Translations under genes and position numbers: made by a program
Assembly (NCBI GenBank): GCA_949316495.1
Contig: OX439009.1
Coordinates: 41,081,443-41,145,442 of the forward strand
Direction of reading: 5' to 3'
Length of the DNA stretch: 64,000 bases
Source: Amphiduros pacificus
Lineage: Eukaryota > Annelida > Polychaeta > Phyllodocida > Hesionidae
Shown: positions 36,401 to 47,500 of the stretch, piece after piece
Position numbering within the stretch: position 1 is the first letter of the stretch
How the letters are laid out: each line of letters starts with the position of its first letter
Notes under the pieces: model-generated
Seen by the model: the letters and a program-made list of their open reading frames with translations, nothing else
The model's database searches: none
What the model was told of the DNA's origin: nothing

Positions 36401-38640
36401 ACATACATAATATAGACCTACTTGTATAGGGAGTACATACACAATATAGACCTACTTGTATGGGGACTACATACACAATATAGACCTACTTGTATAGGGA
36501 GTACATACACAATATAGACCTACTTGTATGGGGACTACATACACAATATAGACCTACTTGTATGGGGACTACATACACAATATAGACCTACTTGTATGGG
36601 GACTACATACACAATATAGACCTACTTGTATGGGGACTACATACACAATATAGACCTACTTGTATAGGGAGTACATACACAATATAGACCTACTTGTATA
36701 AGAAGTACATTCACAATATAGACCTACTTGTATAGGGAGTACATACACAATATAGACCTACTTGTATAAGAAGTACATTCACAATATAGACCTACTTGTA
36801 TAGGGAGTACATACACAATATAGACCTACTTGTATAGGGAGTACATTCACAATATAGACCTACTTGTATGGGGAGTACATACACAATATAGACCTACTTG
36901 TATGGGGACTACATACACAATATAGACCTACTTGTATAGGGAGTACATACACAATATAGACCTACTTGTATAAGAAGTACATTCACAATATAGACCTACT
37001 TGTATAGGGAGTACATACACAATATAGACCTACTTGTATAAGAAGTACATTCACAATATAGACCTACTTGTATAGGGAGTACATACACAATATAGACCTA
37101 CTTGTATAAGAAGTACATTCACAATATAGACCTACTTGTATAGGGAGTACATACACAATATAGACCTACTTGTATAAGAAGTACATTCACAATATAGACC
37201 TACTTGTATAGGGAGTACATACACAATATAGACCTACTTGTATAAGAAGTACATTCACAATATAGACCTACTTGTATAGGGAGTACATACACAATATAGA
37301 CCTACTTGTATAAGAAGTACATTCACAATATAGACCTACTTGTATAGGGAGTACATACATAATATAGACCTACTTGTATAAGAAGTACATTCACAATATA
37401 GACCTACTTGTATAGGGAGTACATACACAATATAGACCTACTTGTATAGGGAGTACATTCACAATATAGACCTACTTGTATGGGGAGTACATACACAATA
37501 TAGACCTACTTGTATGGGGACTACATACACAATATAGACCTACTTGTATAGGGAGTACATACACAATATAGACCTACTTGTATAAGAAGTACATTCACAA
37601 TATAGACCTACTTGTATAGGGAGTACATACACAATATAGACCTACTTGTATAAGAAGTACATTCACAATATAGACCTACTTGTATAGGGAGTACATACAC
37701 AATATAGACCTACTTGTATAAGAAGTACATTCACAATATAGACCTACTTGTATAGGGAGTACATACACAATATAGACCTACTTGTATAAGAAGTACATTC
37801 ACAATATAGACCTACTTGTATAGGGAGTACATACACAATATAGACCTACTTGTATAAGAAGTACATTCACAATATAGACCTACTTGTATAGGGAGTACAT
37901 ACACAATATAGACCTACTTGTATAAGAAGTACATTCACAATATAGACCTACTTGTATAGGGAGTACATACACAATATAGACCTACTTGTATAAGAAGTAC
38001 ATTCACAATATAGACCTACTTGTATAGGGAGTACATACACAATATAGACCTACTTGTATAAGAAGTACATTCACAATATAGACCTACTTGTACAGGGAGT
38101 ACATACATAATATAGACCTACTTGTATAAGAAGTACATTCACAATATAGACCTACTTGTATAGGGAGTACATACACAATATAGACCTACTTGTAATGGGA
38201 GTACATACACAATATAGACCTACTTGTATGGGGAATACATACACAATATAGACCTACTTGTATAGGGAGTACATACACAATATAGACCTACTTGTAATGG
38301 GAGTACATACATAATATAGACCTACTTGTATAGGGAGTACATACACAATATAGACCTACTTGTAATGGGAGTACATACATAATATAGACCTACTTGTATA
38401 GGGAGTACATTCACAATATAGACCTACTTGTACAGGGAGTACATACACAATATAGACCTACTTGTATGGGGAATACATACACAATATAGACCTACTTGTA
38501 TGGGGAGTACATACACAATATAGACCTACTTGTATAGGGAGTACATACACAATATAGACCTACTTGTGTAGGGAGCACATACACAATATAGACCTACTTG
38601 TATGGGGAGTACATACACAATATAGACCTGCTTGTAATGG
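33430..38640. repeat. 34-bp satellite, about 150 units, with block duplications
   Basis: The unit has ATAGACCTACTTGTATAGGG and AGTACATACACAAT, 34 bp together. The core is regular; two 33-bp copies (CTACTGTATAGG) mark block copies. Sequence 34861-35661 is identical to 35641-36441, a 780-bp tandem duplication (23 units, two of them 33 bp). A private ACAGAATATA variant recurs 272 bp apart (8 units) near 34471 and 34743. From about 36690 to 38150 a dimer form alternates TATAAGAAGTACATTC with the standard unit (68 bp), and a marked block repeats at 612 bp (18 units) near 36841 and 37453. Open minus-strand frames with a 34-residue period are repeat artefacts. Confidence 0.97.
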
Positions 38641-38880
38641 GATTTTCAAGGAAGCATACCGACCCACGTGTATTGGATCTTAAGGTATATTACTCTTAGA
38701 TTGGATCCACATGTAAAGGGGACACACGATAAAGGTTATGGGTGCTCATAGACGTACAGTAAATGGCATATATATGTATACTTGTAACGGGAGTTTATAG
38801 ACATACAGTAAAAGAAGTATAAATCTAGACCAAAATGTGACGGGAACTCATAGACCTACACGTACAAAGGGTAGATCGAT
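38641..38880. repeat. Degenerate right edge of the 34-bp satellite
   Basis: Recognisable but diverged words (CATAGACGTACAGTAAATGG, ATAGACATACAGTAAAAG, ATAGACCTACACGTAC) continue the unit at irregular spacing. The left edge (33400-33480) is similarly decayed. Confidence 0.7.
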
Positions 38881-38929
38881 CTTCAAAGAGGAAGCAGTTA
38901 GTTTGTTGTATATTTGACCTGTGGAGGTT

Positions 38930-39342
38930 TTTGTCAGCTTCCTATAGCTGTGACAGCCGTGTCTGGTGGCGGTGGGCGGGTCTACGCGGGAGCCCGCCAT
39001 ACAGTAGCAGTCGACGCGTATCCCGCTGTGTTGTGTCACTCTGTGGACTTGGAAACCGGGTCATGACCCATAAACCTAAGCTCCTTGACAAACAGAACAG
39101 ACGCCATATCAACATGGCTACTGTCTCGAAGCGGGATAATTAAAGTTACCTTGAACACTACTTTGGAGAACAGATATTGAATCATTTCTATGACGATAAC
39201 AGGAAAGCTACAAATTAGCACCCATTCTTAGTTTTGAGCGGCGGCGGTCAAATTCTGCTCTCAACCAATCAGAGGAAGGCGGGCAAAAATATGCTCCACT
39301 TGCCTAGCTAAGTCACGTGACTGGACGGAAGCCAGATCCAAA
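38930..39342 (+). promoter_or_regulatory. FBXL14 promoter, CpG-rich, TATA-less
   Basis: GC- and CpG-richer than its surroundings. Seen near the start codon: a CCAAT box CCAATCAG at 39265-39272, a GC-box-like AGGCGGGC at 39277-39284, the palindromic E-box GTCACGTGAC at 39312-39321, and an ETS word CGGAAG at 39326-39331. No TATA box was seen. This combination is typical of broad housekeeping promoters and places the transcription start very close to the ATG, with a short 5' UTR. Factor binding is inferred from motifs only. Confidence 0.6.
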
Positions 39343-40545
39343 ATGGAGACGGGGGAAGGCAGGAACACGCACATTTCGTGCCTTTTCCCGGAGATTCTGG
39401 CGATGATCTTCAGTTATTTGGACGTACGAGACAAGGGTAGAACTGCTCAGGTTTGTGTCACGTGGCGGGACGCTGCCTACAACAGGATGGTATGGCGGGG
39501 CGTCGAGGCAAAGCTACACCTCAGACGGGCAAACCCCTCTTTGTTCCCCAGCCTGGTAAAACGTGGGATCAAGAGGGTTCAAATTCTCTCCTTACGGCGG
39601 AGTTTACGCGATGTTATCACAGGAATTACCAACATGGAGAGCTTGAACCTGAGCGGGTGCTACAACGTGACGGACATTGGACTTGGTCACGCGTTTGTAA
39701 GCGATTTACCCAAACTTTCTCTGCTAAATTTGAGCCTGTGTAAGCAGGTGACGGACAGTAGTCTGGGACGTATCGCTCAGTATCTGAAGAACCTGGAGAC
39801 TCTGGAGCTGGGAGGATGTGCCAATATCACATCCACTGGACTATTGCTCCTAGCCTGGGGAGTTAGGAAACTAAAAACTCTCAATCTGAGAAGCTGTAGA
39901 CACATATCAGACCAGGGGATTGGTCATCTGGCTGGGCTCAGCCCCAACCAAGCACATGGCACTCTGGAGTTGGAGCACCTTGTCCTGCAGGACTGCCAGA
40001 AGCTCACAGATCAAGCCCTCAAACACGTCGGCCTCGGACTCATCAACTTGAAGACAATCAACCTGAGCTTCTGTGGAAGTGTCACAGACACGGGGTTAAG
40101 ATTTTTGGCAAAAATGCCGACATTGAGAGAACTCAACCTGAGGAGTTGTGACAATATCAGTGACATAGGGATAGGTTACCTGTCAGAAGGCGGGTCCCGG
40201 GTAACGGCCCTGGATGTTAGCTTCTGTGAGAGAATAGGGGATCAATCCTTGATTCATATTTCACAAGGACTATATCATCTGACAAAGCTCAGTCTAAGCG
40301 CCTGCCATATCACTGACGAGGGAGTGTGCAGGGTTGTCCGGCCCCTCCATTCAATAACAACACTTAACATCGGTCAGTGTAGCAGAATCACTGATAAAGG
40401 TTTAGCCCTCATATCAGACCACATGAAAACTCTCAAATCCATAGATTTATATGGTTGTACCAAAATTACTACTGTTGGACTTGAAAGAATAATGCAGTTA
40501 CCGCATTTAGTGACTTTAAATCTGGGGCTATGGCAAAAAAGTTGA
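39343..40545 (+). CDS. FBXL14: F-box/LRR protein 14 (FBXL14 / Partner of paired)
   Basis: A complete single-exon frame of 400 codons. The N-terminus has an F-box (about residues 9-54, including ISCLFPEILAMIFSYLDVRD), which binds SKP1. Residues about 80-394 form a run of cysteine-containing leucine-rich repeats, with typical words LNLSGCYNVTD (101-111), LNLRSCRHISD (180-190) and LNIGQCSRITD (341-351). From memory it is close to vertebrate FBXL14 along its whole length. FBXL14 is the substrate receptor of an SCF ubiquitin ligase; vertebrate targets include Snail-family factors, and the fly orthologue Ppa acts on Paired. The vertebrate protein continues after NLGLWQ with a short tail, whereas here the frame ends LWQKS; the fly protein, as I recall it, also ends early. 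A weak GT at 40541 is the only hint of a further intron. The start context is good (A at -3, G at +4). Confidence 0.97.
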   Translation: METGEGRNTHISCLFPEILAMIFSYLDVRDKGRTAQVCVTWRDAAYNRMVWRGVEAKLHLRRANPSLFPSLVKRGIKRVQILSLRRSLRDVITGITNMESLNLSGCYNVTDIGLGHAFVSDLPKLSLLNLSLCKQVTDSSLGRIAQYLKNLETLELGGCANITSTGLLLLAWGVRKLKTLNLRSCRHISDQGIGHLAGLSPNQAHGTLELEHLVLQDCQKLTDQALKHVGLGLINLKTINLSFCGSVTDTGLRFLAKMPTLRELNLRSCDNISDIGIGYLSEGGSRVTALDVSFCERIGDQSLIHISQGLYHLTKLSLSACHITDEGVCRVVRPLHSITTLNIGQCSRITDKGLALISDHMKTLKSIDLYGCTKITTVGLERIMQLPHLVTLNLGLWQKS

Positions 40546-43500
40546 ACATAACATAATTGTGAGTAAAATGTGATGTTTTTTTTCTATAAAATGCCTTTCC
40601 AAACAGTGCTGGTCTCTACATAAGCAATGTACTGGCAAGGAAAAGGTTTGTTTGTCGACTGCAAATAGGGACCGACTCCTGGGTAAGCAGCAGAGGAGGA
40701 GGGCTGGTGTTGTTTGAAGCTTGACAAAAAATCTAAAAGCAAACAGGTAAGCCTATCCTGATACAGACCCTGAGTGTGCAAGCCGAGACTAGCCAGCCAT
40801 GGGAGAACACTGCACTACTATATTATACCACGGCGGGTCTGTGCCCCAGAAACGGCCGACTGAGGCGGGTGAAGTGAAGACCCACCAGTATATTAAAGGG
40901 GGGGGAGAGTTTTAAAATTGTCCTTTTCAAAATTTTATATCAAATTAAGATATTTGTTTACATAACTATTGGCACATACCAGCTAAAAGAAAACAAATCA
41001 ATATTACAAATTCCATGGATGTGAATCATGACAATAACAAATTAAGTAATTTGAAACTGATCAATACCCTCTTGAAAATAGGATGGTTTTGCTAATAGCA
41101 GAGATGCTGGCACTGAGGCAGAAACAGCGTCACACCCCAGACACTGCGAGCACACTACTATGTCGGCCCATTCAACCCCATACACAGTGAGATTTCAGTG
41201 CTAAAAGTTACAGAACAGAACATATTCCAGAGGAGACCTTTTTCAGCCATAAGCAGTTCAGCTTTTGCCATAGAGAACCTCCAGACCATACCACGATTGA
41301 CAACCACTGTGTTATACACATGGCCTTCTGATTATAGAGCGTTTTGATGAGATAAATATCACAGTTTAAAGGATGGTGTGACCTGATTTATCTGTTTATA
41401 ATGAAAAAGGGACAACAATTCTGTCATTAATTAAAAGACAGTAACGCTAAACACGCCCCATAGAATATGCATTAATCACAAATATGTCGCTAATCCTCGG
41501 CATAATTTCACTTGAAGTTAGATATTCAGATATGAAAATAATCCACCACCAAATTCACATTTGAAATTTCATTTAAACAGCTTAATTTGTAATTACTTTA
41601 ATGTTTCTCTAACCTTCTTCAGTAGTAAAGAAATGGTTCTCTTATGAAGTAACAATACAACTGATAATGTTCAAGATAAAAGTGAATGTGAATGAAGGAA
41701 CAATGACCTAAATAACAAAGTGCTGGCCAGGTTTTAGCTTTTCAAACATCAAACGGTTAGGAGTATGAGAGAGGTTTGTCACAGTATTGTTTGCAGGGTT
41801 GCATGTTGCGTATGCTGAACACCCGAGTGTTCATGACTTACCTATATTGACTGGTCACACTTAAAGGTCACATTCTTTGATGTGCACATTTCTCACGCAG
41901 GTAAAACATCATGACCTTGTTTCTGCACCTGCAGATTAACATTGGAAATGTGATAACAATTCATGTTATATTTTAAAAAAAACTCAGCCATAATAACAAT
42001 TCTTGTTAAATTTAAAAAAGAAAAAAATGTTTCCATGGTTTCATGAAGAATTATCATGATCACCATTTAACAAAATGTCAAGTTTTACTTTTGTCCTGAT
42101 TCAGTGATTTATAAACATTATTTGTTTTAATGAACCTGAATTCACAGCTTTCTTAGATTCAACATATTTGGGGAAAAGACGTAACAATTATGAAAACTAC
42201 AAAGTTTTGGAAATAACGTGAGGTCTTTGTGGAGAACCCGTTAGAATAATTAGCATTAATTTGTATGTATGCAACATATTCATCATGTTTATAACTTGAA
42301 TCTAAGAGACCATTCTCATATGAGAATATGATATGTTAATGGGATTTCTCAATGAATTGACTTCAAAGTACAGGGTCTTATAGGAGAATGGTATAATACT
42401 ACATATATACCCCATTTACTATAGTGACAGAACTAAGAGTTTTTGATCTCTTTCCACTGCTAGGAAATTTTGTATTTTATTGAGACATATCTTTAAAATA
42501 TATTTTTAAAGAAATACTTAGTTAATTAATAATTAATAATATTGCAGTGCCAATATCAGAGTTATAGATTTAGTCAATTAATTTTTAAATTCTTTTTCCC
42601 AATATGGTTTTTTGTTAGTTAAAACCAACATCATGGAAAAAGGATTTTTGTCTTGCAAAAATAGCATATTACACAAAACAATATATTAAAATGCATAAAT
42701 AAAATGTTGTACCAAAGGTAAATATCATCTTGAGTAAAAACAAGCAATAATAATTAAAATCATAATAAGTACCAGTATTTTGAAATGTAAATTTTAAACT
42801 TAGGAAAACTTTAATGTTATAAACATTTTTGTACAGATGTCCATTTTATGAAAATTGCATGAAATGCTATATAAGCCATTGTACACCACCGATGTGTAAA
42901 GATACTCATTCAGCATAATATGGTTGGATTAATCTAGTAAGATATCACTCATCATCACCACTGTCCATATGTGTTCTGATATAAATGATAAATGTTAATT
43001 AAATAATGTCAGGGTTGAAGTCAAGGAATTATAACTCTTGACTGTCATGATGAAATGAGATTTTATTCACAACTCACGGCTTAACAGTCATTGCCAGACG
43101 CTTATTGGATCACGCTAAGAGGACGTTTATGGGAAACCATGCATTTCTTGCAAGCTGAATAATCCACCAAGACACATGGTTTCTGACACATCAAATGGTT
43201 TCTGACACATGTGCTTTCATCAAATGGTTTCATCTATTGGGCCATGCATTGTGGAAGCTAATGTGTCATGCATTGTGAAACTGTATTGCGTTGTGAATAT
43301 AGTGTCCAGCACCAGAAGAACATTAATTCACTTGATGACAAACATTTGCGTTATCTGACTGGCTCACATTATACGTGACCAACTAAATGTTTGGTAGCAA
43401 CTGTTAAGCAATACTATATATTTTTTATTTGTATGACTATATCTCAATTTAAAGTAAAATCGAATTTGTTGGAAATTAATTTTAAAGGGTAACAATTATT

Positions 43501-44530
43501 GTGTTTTCTATTGTATATCTTTATAAGTGATTGATTTTGGAGATAATTCTGGTTGAAAGTCATGTCATTAATAGGAATATTTTTAGACCACTGATCGTGG
43601 TCGGTTGGGTTCAGTCATGCATATCGTGGCCTTAAAAGGTTCAGTGAATGCATGACTGTGTTTGGTCATATTTTTGCATGACCAAAGAGATATATGGCCC
43701 CAAATTAGGAAAGGAATTGTTATTTTGACAATGTAAAATGAAACTTGTATGCGATAACAATCTATGAAATGCTCCTTTTAAAGGATAACACCACTGCATT
43801 TAGCAATCAACTGAAATTTATAATAAGAACAGTCTCAATATTAAGTCAAAATTACAAGACTTATTATAATAGTTTATAGGTCCAGACAAAACCACAGGCA
43901 ACTTTAGAATATACTGTTTGAATGGTGTGAGCTGAATAGTCCAGGGTCAATGCATAAAGAAATTAAATTGCAAGAAATTGTGCCAACACAGTTTAAATAT
44001 TATTTAAAAGTTTAATGCGTTATGAAGAAGGTGTTGTCCTTTAATTTGTAGTTTTTCTTTTAACGCAAGGTGCTTGAATATTTATTTTTAAAAGCCTTTT
44101 GTCCATCTTATTATGAAAATCATATAATTTAATTTGTATGCATTTTGATGTTACTGAATAGTAAACGAGATGAAATGTTATTCAGTTGAATATTCCACGC
44201 ATATGCTTAACAAAACACCCCTGTAGTTTTCAAATTAAAGTAATACAAGACAATAGAAAATGATATCAGAAACAATAAGGGGAGTACAGAGAGGACACAT
44301 AATGGCATGTACAATGTATAAAGTCACTATTTTATTAATTACAATGTTCCTCTGAGAGTTAATGATAATAAAGAGATGATATTAATATATCATCAATCTA
44401 TTTTTACAATATCTAAAGTTGATCCCAAGGATTGTACAGAATAATCTATGTATAAAGAATATATGTATAATGAAACAAAAGACAGCTATTTCTCCAATAA
44501 AATGTCTTCTTGTCTTATTTAAAAAATAAA
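40546..44530 (+). other. AT-rich region, possible long FBXL14 3' UTR
   Basis: No open frame of interest on either strand. Plus-strand AATAAA hexamers lie at 42698-42703, 44367-44372 and 44496-44501; the last is followed by a T/G-rich stretch (TGTCTTCTTGTCTT) suitable as a downstream element. An earlier ATTAAA is at about 40893. A 3' UTR of 0.35 to 4 kb is therefore possible. A 16-bp palindrome ATTCTCATATGAGAAT is at 42312-42327, and three hairpins cluster at 43586-43686. Confidence 0.35.
43586..43686. other. Cluster of three perfect inverted repeats
   Basis: In 101 bases: GACCAC/GTGGTC (43586-43602, 5-base loop), CAGTCATGCAT/ATGCATGACTG (43612-43658, 25-base loop) and TTTGGTCAT/ATGACCAAA (43661-43686, 8-base loop). 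All stems are perfect. They could fold in RNA (if this is 3' UTR) or as DNA cruciforms. Confidence 0.6.
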
Positions 44531-47500
44531 CCAGTGTTCTCCCGGCAGAGATGGTCGCATTCTTGAAACGAACAGCATTATACGTCTACAGAGAAAGAAA
44601 CCATTATGTAGAATATATTTATTTCGTCTGAGAGTTAATGTCTAATTTGGCTTCTCTTAGATGAGAGCCTTATGCTTAAAACTGACAGAAGAAATGACAA
44701 TTTTGGGATATTAGATCTTTTCCATACAGCATTGATAAAAGCTTTTGCAAAATTTTAATTCAAAGTTGAAAGATATATTTTATTATTTCAGCCTCAGTTT
44801 TGTGTAAAGGGTCCTTCTTGCTTCACAGTGACGCACCTTGTTAGGGTAGCGAGGTATAATGCCTCTATAGGGGTTACGCTGTGTCAAAGGCAATCTTCAG
44901 CCACTCATGAAACCACACCTTGGAAATATGAAATGAAATCTCAGATGTGGGCGTGGCTACATGTCTAAAGACTCCTTGCTAACCCCAGGAGAGTACAGTC
45001 TTGGTTGCCATGGTAACAATTGTGCAGCCTCAAGTGGGTTGGATAACCATATCGAACACTGGGGTCTTGAGGGTTTTGAAATGAAAAAGAAGATTTTCCC
45101 CTTCAGTAATCCTTTTATGTTTCAACTTCTGTTTTGTATTGTAAGCAAAGGCAATCGGAACACATTTGGAAATGCAAACTTGAAATTGTAAAAAGGAAGA
45201 AATTTTCTGTTTTGAAAGGAAGGAGGGAGATGAGAGAGATTTGTTGAGTACACTTCGTGACAACTGGATACCCTCTTGTTGGACACAATACAAAGCACCT
45301 CAAAGTAATAACCTTCATGTTATGCTATTGCCACTAACATTTACATCGTTAACAAGGAACTCCCAATATATAACAACTGTTATATTATTGTTTCGATTAT
45401 TGCTATGCTACATGACTTCTGGCACAAAGAGTTTTCCATTATTAAAGGGCGAAAATTGATAATGAACGTAGCCAGTCGAAATGTCAAGGCCCGACCTTGG
45501 CATCGAGCCATTCCCATGTTTATTGATCAGCCCGCCAGGTGACGGTGGCAGTCCTCTGCATGTGAAAAAATACCTCAATAAACTCTGAGATGCCAGCATA
45601 AATTCAAAATGAAAAGAGTTTCATAAACAGGAAATTGCCTGGCTAGCTTGCAATTTATTATAGACAAGGGCTTGAAATGTTCTACGCATATTACATATGG
45701 TTACGAACAAAACAACATAAACAGAATCCTACCGGAAGTTGTCAACCTCAGCTAATACCAATTTAATTATAACCGCATGTTGACGCAAAACAAATATATA
45801 TTCACTCTATGTTTTTCGAGGAAATGAACAGTCTATTTGCCTCATCGATCTTTTCTTCACAAATTAGGCTCGATCATGTCAGATAAAAGCTAGCCACCAG
45901 GAATAAATGCCCTGCCCCTTTCGAAGTGTCACTGGGGCTCATTCTTTTTTGCATTATAAAAATGATGACACAAGTCACGGTCTCCAGCGAAGAAGACAGA
46001 CATCTTACTTCTGAGCCTCGTCCACACTTTATCATTTCATTCTCTTTATCAGATCCAGATTCTTTTACTTGATACAGCAGAATATTACCACAAGCCTATT
46101 ACCACAAGCCTATTATCTATTACCTATTGCCTCTTCAATTTAAATCCTTTAAATAATATTTATATGATTGTTTATGCTCCTTGTCCTGTCCACCACTTTC
46201 TCCAGCTAAAAACTGTTCCTTTTTTCCATCAATTTCTCCCATTTTCCCTGCTCACTAATTTCTTCCATTTCTACCAGCTTACCTGTGTCGCATTTGAGAA
46301 CCTTTTGAAGCATATCTTCCTCTGGACACAGCTCCCATTTCTCCCTAATTAATTGACTATTGAAACCTATTTACACATCTCCCCCAAACAGGGGAAAATA
46401 TGCTTACCCCTTTCGGTACCCATGAAATGTTCACCCATCCATCTTGCTCAGTGAAGTCTCGTTTGACTCTCGTCTCTCTCATATTGCATCTTCCCTTCAT
46501 CAAATATGTCCCCGCTTTGCTCCTGTAACATGCTGGTCATGACTAATTGCTGTTTATTCTAATATTTCTGGAAATATTACAATTATACTATGATGTATAA
46601 CCTTTCATATCTAATTTTAGACGATGATATATTTGAGGCGATATAACATCCAAATTGTACAATAATGAGTACACGATGAAAATGAAAATGTTTTTGTTTC
46701 AAAATATTTGTGGTGACCGAGAACAATGGGTGCACATGATTGATTGAGATCGTGTTTTAACTTCCGGAGCATTCTAGTGCACCCGCACCTAACTTTATTC
46801 TCACAATATTTGTGTATTTCAAATTACACATTGTAATATGATGCTTGGATTGTGCCATGTATTTCAATGTGCTATTTGGATCGAGGTGCTCATCTATATC
46901 AGGGCAATGCTGTGGCCCCAATTATAATTTAATTCCTGGAAACCCCTACCCTCATTTGGGGCTTTTTCTAGCATGAATTCAAGAATTTGCCTCTTGATAA
47001 AATCTACCCATTGCTGGACCTTTTTGCCTCTTTTTTCTCTTTACAAGCAAGCTAATCTTTGTTGATCTGACCTGTGCCAAGTTCAAGGTCGTCTAAAGGT
47101 CACTGTGACCCTCTAAGCAGTTGATATTGAATGTGGCAATTTTTATCGAGTGATGCCTCATAGTGTCTAAATCTGGCGTTAACTCATTTTTTAAATTCTC
47201 GTCCATCGGGACCCTCTCCGCCTTGTTGCTGTCATATTTTTTCTGTCCATATCATACTCGTTTTATTTCTTTAAAAATGAAGACAAAAATGATGGGTTTG
47301 CTATTTTAGCACCAGATGCTGACATGAAGTATCCGATGCAGATCGAGGCCTCGTAGAGAGCTGTATAATTCAATCTGTATAACTCAATCATACAAGCACC
47401 ACTTATACGGAGCTCTCTTAATTTCAAAACCTGATCTAATTTGCATCAAGTTAATTGCATGTGTTTGGTTGATAAAGCTGCTCCTCTCTGTCACCAGGTG

